A stretch of DNA of 64,000 bases from Pseudomonas mucidolens (GTDB taxonomy: Bacteria; Pseudomonadota; Gammaproteobacteria; Pseudomonadales; Pseudomonadaceae): positions 248,001-312,000 of the forward strand of contig NZ_LT629802.1 in the NCBI RefSeq assembly GCF_900106045.1. The letters are read 5' to 3'. The translations under genes and the position numbers were made by a program. Positions within the stretch are counted from its first letter, which is position 1. Each line of letters begins with the position of its first letter. The notes under the pieces were generated by a model, which did not search any database, was not told where the DNA came from, and saw only the letters and a list, made by a program, of their open reading frames with translations. This document shows positions 11,521-19,328 of the stretch, piece after piece.

Positions 11521-12180
11521 ATGATCGACATCGCCCCCCTTATCAAACGCTCCCTGGTCGACTTGGCCCTCGAGCAACTGCGCCAACGTATCACCCAAGG
11601 CAAATGGGCGGTGGGCGAGCGTTTGCCCACCGAGCCCGAACTGTCTGCCGAACTGGGCATCAGCCGCAACACCGTGCGCGAAGCCATGCGCGTACTGGCG
11701 TTTTCCGGGTTGATCGAGATTCGCCAGGGCGACGGCAGTTACCTGCGTTCGATGACTGATCCGCTGGGGGCGATGAAAGCCATGTCCCAATGTTCCCTGG
11801 GGCAGGCCCAGGAGACCCGACAGATTCTCGAAGTCGAAGCCATTGGCCTGGCCGCGTTGCGCCGTACTGAAGAGGATTTGCAGACCTTGCGCGAGGCCCT
11901 CGCCGAGAGCGCCCAGCGCTTTCATGGCGAGTTGGAAAGCTATATCCGCGCCGACCTGATTTTCCATCAACGCCTGGTGGATGCCGCGCATAATCCGGCC
12001 TTGAGCGAGCTGTACCATTATTTTTCGAGCATCGTCGCTGCCCAATTGCGTCAAACCCTGAATGTCCAACCACGTCGCCAAGCCGTGTTCGACCTGCACG
12101 ACGCGCTGCTGGATGCCGTGGAGCAGCAGGATCCGGAACGCGCCAAGCGCCTTTGTCGGCAGTTGATCAATGAACCTTGA
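11521..12180 (+). CDS. GntR-family regulator, FCD (FadR) subfamily
   Basis: A 219-residue regulator: N-terminal winged helix (LEQLRQRITQGKWAVGERLP, then LGISRNTVREAMRVL) followed by an all-helical FCD ligand domain with the metal-site pattern D..FH..L...NPAL and later HDALLDA. FCD proteins sense carboxylates and similar metabolites, usually as repressors. ATG 11521 is chosen over TTG 11500; neither has a strong Shine-Dalgarno. An imperfect palindrome near 11487-11506 in front of the gene could be an autoregulatory operator. It overlaps the MFS gene by 11 bases, so it probably controls that transporter. Confidence 0.85.
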   Translation: MIDIAPLIKRSLVDLALEQLRQRITQGKWAVGERLPTEPELSAELGISRNTVREAMRVLAFSGLIEIRQGDGSYLRSMTDPLGAMKAMSQCSLGQAQETRQILEVEAIGLAALRRTEEDLQTLREALAESAQRFHGELESYIRADLIFHQRLVDAAHNPALSELYHYFSSIVAAQLRQTLNVQPRRQAVFDLHDALLDAVEQQDPERAKRLCRQLINEP

Positions 12181-13477
12181 ACCCGAGCACCGCATGCTGC
12201 GTAAACCATCGCCCCAGGTACAAAGTGCCCTTGAAGAGTTGCTGATCGATGCCGAGGTCGATGACGATCAGGTCCAGCGCAGCCCGCCGGCGGTGAGTCG
12301 CCCATGGCTGTTGCTGCTGAGCTTGATCCTGGTCGCGCTGAACTTGCGTCCGGCGCTGTCGAGCATGGCGCCGTTGCTCAGTGAAGTGTCCGCCAGCCTC
12401 GGTCTTTCGGCGGCCCGGGCGGGTCTGCTGACGACGTTGCCGGTGCTGTGCCTGGGCCTGTTCGCGCCGCTGGCGCCGATCCTGGCCCGGCGCTTCGGTG
12501 CCGAACGGGTGGTGCTGGGGATCTTGCTGACCTTAGCCTGCGGCATCATCCTGCGCAGTTCTTTCGGTGAAGTCGGGTTATTTGCCGGCAGCCTGTTGGC
12601 CGGCGCCAGTATCGGCATTATCGGCGTACTGCTACCCGGTATCGTCAAGCGTGACTTCGCCCAACACGCCGGCACCATGACCGGCGTCTACACCATGGCG
12701 CTGTGCCTGGGCGCGGCGCTCGCAGCGGGTTCTACGGTGCCCTTGAGCGACTATTTCGGTGACAGCTGGAATATCGGCCTGGGGTTCTGGATGCTGCCGG
12801 CCTTGCTGGCAAGCCTGTGCTGGCTGCCGCAACTCGGACGCAGACACGCTGCGCATCAAGTGGCCTATCGCGTGCGCGGGTTGTTGCGGGATCGACTGGC
12901 CTGGCAAGTGACCTTGTACATGGGCCTGCAATCCTCCCTGGCCTATATCGTCTTCGGCTGGCTGCCGTCGATCCTTATCGGCCGTGGATTGACGGCGACC
13001 CAGGCGGGGCTGGTGTTGTCCGGTTCGGTGCTGGTGCAACTCGCCAGCTCCCTTGCCGCACCTTGGCTGGCCACGCGCGGCAAGGACCAGCGCCTGGCGA
13101 TTGTGATCGTGATGCTGTTGACCCTTGGCGGCCTGTTCGGCTGCCTGTATGCACCGCTGGACGGCTTGTGGGGCTGGGCGATTCTCCTGGGGCTGGGACA
13201 GGGCGGCACGTTCAGCCTCGCGCTGACCTTGATTGTGCTGCGCTCGCGGGATTCGCATGTCGCGGCCAATCTGTCGAGTATGGCCCAGGGGGTCGGTTAC
13301 ACCCTGGCATCGCTGGGCCCCCTCGCGGTCGGCCTGGTGCATGACTGGACCGGTGGCTGGAACGCAGTCGGCTGGATCTTCGCGGTGCTGGGTCTGGGCG
13401 CAATCATTGCCGGCCTCGGTGCGGGCAGGGCGTTGTATGTCGAGGTCAGCAGCGAAAGGGTCACTGAGCTTCGCTGA
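12170..13477 (+). CDS. MFS transporter, CynX/NimT family
   Basis: A 435-residue transporter with an approximately 43-residue cytoplasmic N-terminus and about 12 hydrophobic helices. The opening helix LLLLSLILVALNLRPALSS and the following LLSEVSASLGLSAARAGLLT are characteristic of the cyanate/2-nitroimidazole transporter group. Substrates of most members are unknown. The ATG lies within the last codons of the GntR gene (11-base overlap), so the two are translationally coupled and the FCD regulator probably senses the transported compound. Confidence 0.85.
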   Translation: MNLEPEHRMLRKPSPQVQSALEELLIDAEVDDDQVQRSPPAVSRPWLLLLSLILVALNLRPALSSMAPLLSEVSASLGLSAARAGLLTTLPVLCLGLFAPLAPILARRFGAERVVLGILLTLACGIILRSSFGEVGLFAGSLLAGASIGIIGVLLPGIVKRDFAQHAGTMTGVYTMALCLGAALAAGSTVPLSDYFGDSWNIGLGFWMLPALLASLCWLPQLGRRHAAHQVAYRVRGLLRDRLAWQVTLYMGLQSSLAYIVFGWLPSILIGRGLTATQAGLVLSGSVLVQLASSLAAPWLATRGKDQRLAIVIVMLLTLGGLFGCLYAPLDGLWGWAILLGLGQGGTFSLALTLIVLRSRDSHVAANLSSMAQGVGYTLASLGPLAVGLVHDWTGGWNAVGWIFAVLGLGAIIAGLGAGRALYVEVSSERVTELR

Positions 13478-13565
13478 TGTCATTTGCAAGGCGAATGACG
13501 ATAGTCTTCGCCGCGATGGCGGATTATCGTGCAGGTCTATTCAAGCGATTTTCGGAGTCTGTCCC

Positions 13566-14036
13566 ATGCGTGATGCCCACAGTGCCCTGATCACTCGGTT
13601 CTACGAGGCCTTTCAGCGCCTGGATGCCGAGGCCATGAGCGCCTGCTACAGCGACGATGTGCTGTTCAGCGACCCGGCCTTCGGTGAGTTGCGCGGGCGC
13701 GACGCCGGCGACATGTGGCGCATGCTCACCACGCGGGCCAAGGATTTTTCCCTGACGTTCGATAACGTGCGCAGCGACGAACGCTCCGGCGGTGCCCATT
13801 GGGTGGCGACTTATCTGTTCAGCCAGACCGGCAACATCGTGGTCAACGACATCCAGGCGCGCTTCGTGTTTCGCGATGGCAAGATCTGCGAACACCATGA
13901 CCGTTTCGACCTGTGGCGCTGGTCCCGTCAGGCCCTGGGCACCAAAGGCCTGTTGCTGGGCTGGACGCCGCTGGTGCGCAACGCGGTGCGGGCCCAGGCG
14001 CTCAAGGGGCTGCGGGCGTTTCAGGCCAGTCGCTGA
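13566..14036 (+). CDS. NTF2-like (SnoaL-type) protein
   Basis: A 156-residue protein with the cone-shaped NTF2 fold pattern: ITRFYEAFQRLDAEAMSACYSDDVLFSDPAFGELRGR, then WRMLTTRA, and the late strands FVFRDGKICEHHDRFDLWRW. Such proteins serve as isomerases, hydrolases or binding domains; no catalytic call can be made. ATG 13566 follows GGAG. It stands alone between the MFS gene and a GIY-YIG gene; the C-terminal 30 residues are basic and beyond the usual fold. Confidence 0.8.
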   Translation: MRDAHSALITRFYEAFQRLDAEAMSACYSDDVLFSDPAFGELRGRDAGDMWRMLTTRAKDFSLTFDNVRSDERSGGAHWVATYLFSQTGNIVVNDIQARFVFRDGKICEHHDRFDLWRWSRQALGTKGLLLGWTPLVRNAVRAQALKGLRAFQASR

Positions 14037-14057
14037 TAATATTGAGGCTCTTTCCGT

Positions 14058-14357
14058 TTGCCAGAACATCTTGTGAACAGTTCGTCTGACTCCATTGAGC
14101 CCAGATCTTGGTTTGTCTATCTGGTTCGCGCCGCCAATGGCTCCTTGTATTGCGGGGTCAGCAACGACCCGGTGCGCCGCTTTGCCTCTCACCAGAGCGG
14201 TAAGGGCGCGCGGTTTTTTCTTTCAAGTCCCGCGGTCGCACTGGTCTACACGGAAGCCTGCTCGAGCAAAAGTGAAGCCCTGCGCCAGGAGCGCCTGATC
14301 AAAAAATTGAAGAAAAGCGCGAAGGAATGCTTGGTAGCGAGTGCATTATCACGCTGA
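14058..14357 (+). CDS. GIY-YIG nuclease-fold protein, UPF0213 (YhbQ) family
   Basis: A 99-residue product with the family motif spread as [20 protein letters not shown], with the GIY/YIG strands degenerated to VYL and YCG as in the YhbQ/YazA group, followed by R in PVRRFASHQ and the C-terminal [14 protein letters not shown]. Single-domain members bind or nick branched or single-stranded DNA, with unclear biological roles. The start is uncertain: TTG 14058 with GAGG ten bases upstream, or GTG 14073. The core begins well after both. Confidence 0.82.
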   Translation: MPEHLVNSSSDSIEPRSWFVYLVRAANGSLYCGVSNDPVRRFASHQSGKGARFFLSSPAVALVYTEACSSKSEALRQERLIKKLKKSAKECLVASALSR

Positions 14358-14443
14358 TTGATAAAGCCTCATCAGGCGGCACCGGTAGGCCGTAGCGTGT
14401 TGGCGGGCTAAGCTGCAAGCTCATTTTTCAAGCGGACTCCAGC

Positions 14444-15373
14444 ATGTCAGAGCTGATTCTTCACCATTACCCTGCCTCACCGTTCGCGGAAAAGGCCCGT
14501 CTGCTGCTGGGCTTCAAAGGCTTGTCCTGGCGTTCGGTGCATATCCCGCCGATGATGCCAAAGCCGGACCTGACTGCCCTGACCGGCGGTTACCGCAAGA
14601 CGCCGGTATTGCAGATTGGCGCCGACATCTATTGCGACACCGCATTGATCGCGCGGCGCCTGGAACAGCACAAACCCACGCCGGCGTTGTTTCCCGCCCA
14701 GCAGGCGATGACTGTGCAGGCCTTTGCCGCTTGGGCCGATTCGGTGGTGTTCAGTCATGCGGTCAGCCTGGTGTTTCAACCCGAGTCGGTGGCGGTGCGT
14801 TTTGCCAAGCTCCCCCCGGAAGTGCTGAAGGCGTTTATCGCCGACCGTGCGGGGCTGTTCAGCGGTGGCAGCGCGACGCGTGTACCGCTGGAGCTGGCAC
14901 AGCACCAATGGCCGACGATCATGGCGCGCCTGGAGCAACAGGTGCAGGCGCAGGCAGGCGGTTTTCTGTTTGGCGCAGCGTCGATTGCCGACGTTGCCCT
15001 GGCACATTCCCTGTGGTTCCTCAAGGCCACGCCCGTGACGGCGCCGTTGGTGGATGCTTATCCTGGGGTGACGGCCTGGTTGGCTCGGGTGCTCGACTTT
15101 GGCCACGGCGATGCCAGTGAAATGAGCGCCGAGGAAGCGCTGGAGGTGGCGCGCAACGCTACGCCAGCGGCGTTGCCCGAGGAGGTTTTCGAAGACCCGA
15201 ATGGCTTCAAGGTGGGGCAGCAGGTGTCGATTGCCGCGAGTGACTACGGCACCGATGCGGTCACGGGCGAGTTGCTGTTTGCCGGTCGCGAAGAGCTGAT
15301 CCTGCGTCGTAGCGATGAGCGCGGCGGCACGCTGCATGTGCATTTTCCGCGGCTGGGCTTTCGTATCGGCTGA
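14444..15373 (+). CDS. Glutathione S-transferase-like protein with C-terminal extension
   Basis: A 309-residue protein. Residues 1-80 form a thioredoxin-like GST N-domain (HHYPASPFAEKARLLLGFKGL, with the cis-proline segment GGYRKTPVLQIG and the DTALIARRLE glutathione-binding helix). Residues 90-225 are the helical C-domain. About 75 further residues (VFEDPNGFKVGQQVSIAASDYGTDAV to LHVHFPRLGF) look like a small beta domain, not part of standard GSTs of about 220 residues. A conjugating or disulfide-reductase role is possible but not shown. Confidence 0.82.
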   Translation: MSELILHHYPASPFAEKARLLLGFKGLSWRSVHIPPMMPKPDLTALTGGYRKTPVLQIGADIYCDTALIARRLEQHKPTPALFPAQQAMTVQAFAAWADSVVFSHAVSLVFQPESVAVRFAKLPPEVLKAFIADRAGLFSGGSATRVPLELAQHQWPTIMARLEQQVQAQAGGFLFGAASIADVALAHSLWFLKATPVTAPLVDAYPGVTAWLARVLDFGHGDASEMSAEEALEVARNATPAALPEEVFEDPNGFKVGQQVSIAASDYGTDAVTGELLFAGREELILRRSDERGGTLHVHFPRLGFRIG

Positions 15374-15464
15374 TGCGAGCGCTCGCGAGAGACGCCATGA
15401 CATTGCGATGGGTCAGGAGGGGCGTGTCATCGTTGAGGTTTTTCGCGAGCGAGCTCGCTCCTAC
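15374..15464. repeat. Decayed REPIN, one intact arm
   Basis: The right arm CGCGAGCGAGCTCGCTCCTAC (15444-15464) is intact. The left arm survives only as GCGAGCGCTCGCGAGAG near 15376-15392. The intact arm overlaps the last codon of the glutaredoxin-like gene on the minus strand and supplies its TAG stop. Confidence 0.65.
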
Positions 15465-15814
15465 GGGGTTAGGGCTTTGTTGATGGCGTCCGGGTTGTAA
15501 TCGCGCAGCAGCGTGCCGTTCACGTCCACGAACGGGATCCCTCCACCGCCCAATGCCGTGTAAGCCTTGCGGCCCACGGCATCCTTTTCGATATCGATGG
15601 TGGTGTAGGGCACGCCTTGCTGGTCGAGAAAGCGCTGGATCTGTTTGCAGTACGCGCACCAGTCGGTGGTGTACAACGTCACGCGAGCATTCGCCCGGAC
15701 CTGCTCGGTCGCCATCCCGGAAGGATTGAACAGCCGTTCGAGCTTGCCCCAATTCTGGAAAACCACCACCACCAGCAGCACCAGCAGGACTTTCTTCAGC
15801 ACCCCACCGAGCAT
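15461..15814 (-). CDS. Membrane-anchored glutaredoxin-like protein
   Basis: A 117-residue protein with an N-terminal hydrophobic helix (about residues 8-20) and a glutaredoxin domain with active-site CAYC at residues 53-56, TTIDIEKD and the cis-proline segment GGGIPFVDVNG. The helix and positive KK before it suggest anchoring with the domain facing the periplasm or cytoplasm; orientation is not decided by the sequence. The start overlaps the ndpA stop by one base, so the genes are co-transcribed. The TAG stop lies inside a REP element. Confidence 0.85.
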   Translation of the reverse strand: MLGGVLKKVLLVLLVVVVFQNWGKLERLFNPSGMATEQVRANARVTLYTTDWCAYCKQIQRFLDQQGVPYTTIDIEKDAVGRKAYTALGGGGIPFVDVNGTLLRDYNPDAINKALTP

Positions 15815-16818
15815 CAGTTGCGCCGCTTGAGCTGATCGGTCAGTTGCGTCGGCAGGCCCTTGATGATCAACGTCCCGGCGGCTTCGTCGTATTCGATCTT
15901 GTCGCCCAGCAAGTGCGCTTCAAAGCTGATCGACAGACCTTCGGCGCGCCCGGTGAAACGTCGGAATTGGTTGAGGGTGCGTTTATCCGCCGGGATTTCT
16001 GGCGACAGGCCGTAATCCTTGTTGCGGATATGATCGTAGAAGGCTTTCGGGCGTTCTTCGTCAATCAGTCCCGACAGCTCTTCGAGACCCATGGGTTCGC
16101 CCAGTTTGGCCTGGCTGCTGGCGTAGTCGACCAGGGTTTTGGTTTTCTCGCGGGCTGATTCGTCCGGCAGGTCTTCGCTTTCCACGAAGTCACTGAAGGC
16201 CTTGAGCAGGGTGCGCGTCTCGCCCGGGCCATCGACGCCTTCCTGGCAGCCGATAAAGTCGCGGAAGTACTCTGAGACTTTCTTGCCGTTCTTGCCCTTG
16301 ATAAACGAGATGTACTGTTTCGACTGTTGGTTGTTCTGCCACTCGGAAACGTTGATCCGTGCCGCCAGGTGCAGTTGGCCCAGGTCCAGGTGGCGCGAGG
16401 GCGTCACGTCCAGTTGATCGGTCACCGCCACGCCTTCACTGTGGTGCAGCAGGGCGATCGCCAGGTAATCGGTCATGCCTTGCTGATAATGCGCAAACAG
16501 CACGTGGCCGCCGACGGAGAGGTTGGATTCTTCCATCAGCTTTTGCAGGTGCTCAACGGCAATCCGGCTGAACGCCGTGAAATCCTTGCCACCGTCGAAA
16601 TACTCCTTCAACCAGCCGCTGAACGGGTGCGCGCCGGACTCGGCATGGAAAAACCCCCAGGCCTTGCCTTGTTTGGCGTTGTAGCTCTCGTTGAGGTCGG
16701 CAAGCATGTTCTCGATGGCGGCCGACTCGGCAAGTTCGGAGTCGCGGGCATGCAGAACTGCGGGTGTGCCGTCGGGTTTTTTGTCGATCAGGTGGACGAT
16801 GCAATGACGGATCGGCAT
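15814..16818 (-). CDS. ndpA: Nucleoid-associated protein NdpA/YejK
   Basis: A 334-residue member of the 37-kDa nucleoid-associated (YejK/NdpA) family, recognised by [71 protein letters not shown] and the C-terminal [19 protein letters not shown]. The length is typical. The protein binds the chromosome; its exact role is unclear. The downstream glutaredoxin-like gene overlaps by one base. Confidence 0.92.
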   Translation of the reverse strand: MPIRHCIVHLIDKKPDGTPAVLHARDSELAESAAIENMLADLNESYNAKQGKAWGFFHAESGAHPFSGWLKEYFDGGKDFTAFSRIAVEHLQKLMEESNLSVGGHVLFAHYQQGMTDYLAIALLHHSEGVAVTDQLDVTPSRHLDLGQLHLAARINVSEWQNNQQSKQYISFIKGKNGKKVSEYFRDFIGCQEGVDGPGETRTLLKAFSDFVESEDLPDESAREKTKTLVDYASSQAKLGEPMGLEELSGLIDEERPKAFYDHIRNKDYGLSPEIPADKRTLNQFRRFTGRAEGLSISFEAHLLGDKIEYDEAAGTLIIKGLPTQLTDQLKRRN

Positions 16819-17215
16819 GGGCTTCTCGGCTGGTTGAATGGGAGCGGGGCAACTCCCCGGAAAAAGTCGCCAGTGTACCGCACCCGCTGGGTGCGGAGGG
16901 TCTGAAGGGCATTTTGGAGGCCTTCCGACGCTGCTTGAGAGGTTTTTTCACGGTTTAGAGCGATAAAGCTGACCAAATGGGTAGCTAGAGGCGGATATTT
17001 CCCCGTCTCTGTGCTAGTTTTGCCCGGTCTTACGCTAAGTCTCAGCGTTAAGCGTGCATTCAGCATTTGTCAGGTCGAACCAAACCCCGTTTCAGGTATC
17101 TATAACCCCGATCTCTCGTGGTTATAGTCGGGGCTGCCAGACCATGACGGTCGGGCTCGATGGCTGACACTGCACTCTGCAATCCAAATGAATTTGATAG
17201 GGAAGGAACACCACA
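16819..17215. promoter_or_regulatory. Divergent control region of ndpA and the HU gene
   Basis: About 400 bases between divergent genes. The right part, next to the HU gene, holds two overlapping, mutually exclusive hairpins: TATAACC (17101-17107) with GGTTATA (17120-17126), and CCCCGA (17106-17111) with TCGGGG (17128-17133). No confident promoter hexamers were assigned. Confidence 0.5.
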
Positions 17216-17497
17216 ATGGCTATTACTAAAGACCAACTGATCGCTGACTTGGCTGAAGCTGTAGACGCACCTAAAACCACCGTGCGTGCTCTGCTGGACC
17301 AACTGGGCCAGATCGTTGCTGATCAGCTGGAAAATGGCGGCGAAATCACTCTGCCAGGCGTTGGCAAGCTGAAAGTGACCGAGCGTCCTGCCCGTACTGG
17401 CCGTAACCCTTCGACTGGCGCTGCCATCGAAATCGCTGCCAAGAAAGTGATCAAGCTGGTTGTGGCCAAAGGCCTGACCGACTCGATCAACAAGTAA
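17216..17497 (+). CDS. HU-family DNA-binding protein
   Basis: A 93-residue HU/IHF-fold histone-like protein: MAITKDQLIADLAEAVDAPK, the dimer core, then GVGKLKVTERPARTGRNPST (the DNA-bending beta-arm, with the conserved RxGRNP) and AAKKVIKLVVAKGL. It is a second HU-like protein rather than HupB proper, judging by its sequence style. A GGAAGGA Shine-Dalgarno is well placed. Expression is monocistronic, closed by a strong terminator. Confidence 0.92.
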   Translation: MAITKDQLIADLAEAVDAPKTTVRALLDQLGQIVADQLENGGEITLPGVGKLKVTERPARTGRNPSTGAAIEIAAKKVIKLVVAKGLTDSINK

Positions 17498-17505
17498 GAC
17501 GCAGC

Positions 17506-17548
17506 AAAAAAAACCGTGCTTCGGAGCGATCCGGGCACGGTTTTTTGT
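17506..17548 (+). terminator. Rho-independent terminator of the HU gene
   Basis: Stem AAAAAACCGTGC / GCACGGTTTTTT with a 15-base loop, starting nine bases after the HU stop and ending in T6GTTG. The first REPIN of the tandem array begins 13 bases later. Confidence 0.92.
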
Positions 17549-17560
17549 TGTCTGCGATTT

Positions 17561-18134
17561 GTAGGAGCGGGCTGGCCCGCGAAAATCGTCAACGAAGACG
17601 CGGGCATTCTGAATGAACGCGGTGTTCGTGGGTTTTTCGCGGGCAAGCCCGCTCCTACAGTGGGGCGGGCGGGTGTTCAGGATTTGTGGCGCCATTGTTG
17701 TAGGAGCGGAGCTTGCCCGCGAAAATCGTCAACGAAGACGCGGGCATTCTGAATGAACGCGGTGTTCGTGGGTTTTTCGCGGGCAAGCCCGCTCCTACAG
17801 TGGGGCGGGCGGGTGTTCAGGGTTTGTGGCGCCATTGTTGTAGGAGCGGAGCTTGCCCGCGAAAGTCGTCAACGAAGACGCGGGTATTCTGAATGAGCGC
17901 GGTGCTTCTAGGGTTTTCGCGGGCAAGCCCGCTCCTACAGTGGGGCGGGCGGGTGTTCAGGGTTTGTGGCGCCATTGTTGTAGGAGCGGAGCTTGCCCGC
18001 GAAAGTCGTCAACGAAGACGCGGGTATTCTGAATGAGCGCGGTGCTTCTAGGGTTTTCGCGGGCAAGCCCGCTCCTACAGTGGGGCGCGTAGGTTGTTCA
18101 GGGTTTGTGGTGTTTGTAGGAGCGGGCGGGTTGT
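17561..18134. repeat. Tandem array of four REPINs plus a collapsed fifth
   Basis: Four REPINs of 98-99 bases start at 17561, 17700, 17840 and 17980, a period of 139-140 bases, with a common 41-base spacer (TGGGGCGGGCGGGTGTTCAG at its core). Units 1 and 2 share one internal sequence (CGGGCATTCTGAATGAACGC), units 3 and 4 another (CGGGTATTCTGAATGAGCGC); the REPIN parts of 3 and 4 are identical. At 18116 a GTAGGAGCGGG left end runs straight into spacer sequence, as expected from an internal deletion. The array fills the gap between the HU terminator and the end of rlmF. Confidence 0.9.
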
Positions 18135-19157
18135 TCAGGCCTTGTGGACCCAGCGCTGGCGCCACATCTGTTGCTCGTTCTTGGTCTGGAACGTCCAGGC
18201 AACGAAGCGGCTCTGCTTTTGGCCCTGGGACATCTCGACCACTTGGCTCTCCAGCACGCCGGCCTTTTTCAAGGCGGTCTGGATCGCGGGCAGGTTCGAG
18301 GCCTTGGACACCAAGGTGCTGAACCACAGCACCTTATGTTGAAAGTGCGCGCTTTCGGCGATCAATTGCGTGACAAATCGCGCTTCGCCACCTTCACACC
18401 ACAACTCAGCCGACTGGCCCCCGAAGTTCAGCACCGGCAACTTGCGCTTGGGATCGGCTTTGCCCAGGGCGCGCCATTTACGCTCGCTGCCTTTGGTCGC
18501 TTCATCCATGGAGGTATGGAATGGCGGGTTACACATGGTCAGGTCAAACCGTTCGCCCGGCTCCAGCAAGCCCAGCAGGATATGCTTGGGGTTGTTCTGC
18601 TGGCGCAGTTGGATGACCTTGTTCAGCCCGTTGGACTGCACGATAGCTTTGGCGGCCGCCACGGCGGTAGGGTCGACCTCGGAGCCCAGGAAATTCCAGC
18701 GGTAGTCCATGTAGCCAATCAGCGGGTAAACGCAGTTGGCGCCCATGCCGATGTCCAGCACCTTGACCACCGAGCCACGCGGGATTTTGCCTTCGTTGAC
18801 GCTGGCCAGCAGGTCGGCCAGGAAATGCACGTAATCGGCCCGGCCCGGCACGGGAGGGCACAGGTAATCCGCCGGGATATCCCAATGCTGGATGCCATAG
18901 AAAGCCTTGAGCAACGCCCGATTGAACACCCGCACCGCGTCGGGGCTGGCGAAGTCGATGCTTTCCTTGCCATACGGGTTGATGATCACGAACTGCGCCA
19001 GTTCCGGCGTGGTCTTGATCAGCGCGGGGAAGTCGTAACGGCCCTGATGGCGGTTACGCGGGTGCAGGCTGGCTTCTTTGCGGGGAACCACGGGCTTGGC
19101 CGGGGTAGCGGTCTTAGGCTTCTTGCGCGCAGGTTTCGGTGTGCTGGGGGCGGTCAT
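18135..19157 (-). CDS. rlmF: 23S rRNA (adenine-1618-N6) methyltransferase RlmF
   Basis: A 340-residue class I methyltransferase. A basic, lysine/proline-rich N-terminal tail (about 35 residues) is followed by the family start [16 protein letters not shown] motif [15 protein letters not shown], acidic SEVDPTAV and the N6-adenine motif NPPFH. The C-terminal part contains [11 protein letters not shown] and the QSRFVAWTF end typical of RlmF. It methylates A1618 of 23S rRNA. The gene is alone, between the REPIN array and the valS region. Confidence 0.93.
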   Translation of the reverse strand: MTAPSTPKPARKKPKTATPAKPVVPRKEASLHPRNRHQGRYDFPALIKTTPELAQFVIINPYGKESIDFASPDAVRVFNRALLKAFYGIQHWDIPADYLCPPVPGRADYVHFLADLLASVNEGKIPRGSVVKVLDIGMGANCVYPLIGYMDYRWNFLGSEVDPTAVAAAKAIVQSNGLNKVIQLRQQNNPKHILLGLLEPGERFDLTMCNPPFHTSMDEATKGSERKWRALGKADPKRKLPVLNFGGQSAELWCEGGEARFVTQLIAESAHFQHKVLWFSTLVSKASNLPAIQTALKKAGVLESQVVEMSQGQKQSRFVAWTFQTKNEQQMWRQRWVHKA

Positions 19158-19223
19158 GATGATTCTGGTGTTGGCTCAAAGTGGCGACCATTGTCACACA
19201 TTAATGGGGCAGACTCGGTCAAA

Positions 19224-19247
19224 TGTGGGAGCAAGCCCGCTCCCACA
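19224..19247. repeat. GTGGGAGC-type REP hairpin
   Basis: Perfect palindrome TGTGGGAGC / GCTCCCACA around AAGCCC, between rlmF and the valS terminator. A single REP, not a REPIN. Confidence 0.7.
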
Positions 19248-19285
19248 CTGATTATTGTCAACAGGACCAGTGTGGTTTGCAGGCC

Positions 19286-19314
19286 AAAAAAAGAGACCCG
19301 AAGGTCTCTTTTTT
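19286..19314. terminator. Terminator of valS
   Basis: AAAAAAAGAGACC / GGTCTCTTTTTT with tetraloop CGAA, 15 bases past the valS stop on the minus strand. The T-tracts on both strands make it functional in either direction. Confidence 0.93.
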
Positions 19315-19328
19315 ACACGGCTCAAGCC

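Noticed and set aside
17561..18078. Regular repeat pattern that could look like a CRISPR array
   Set aside because: Units are near-identical 98-99-base REPINs with a nearly invariant spacer, not short repeats with unique spacers; no cas gene nearby.
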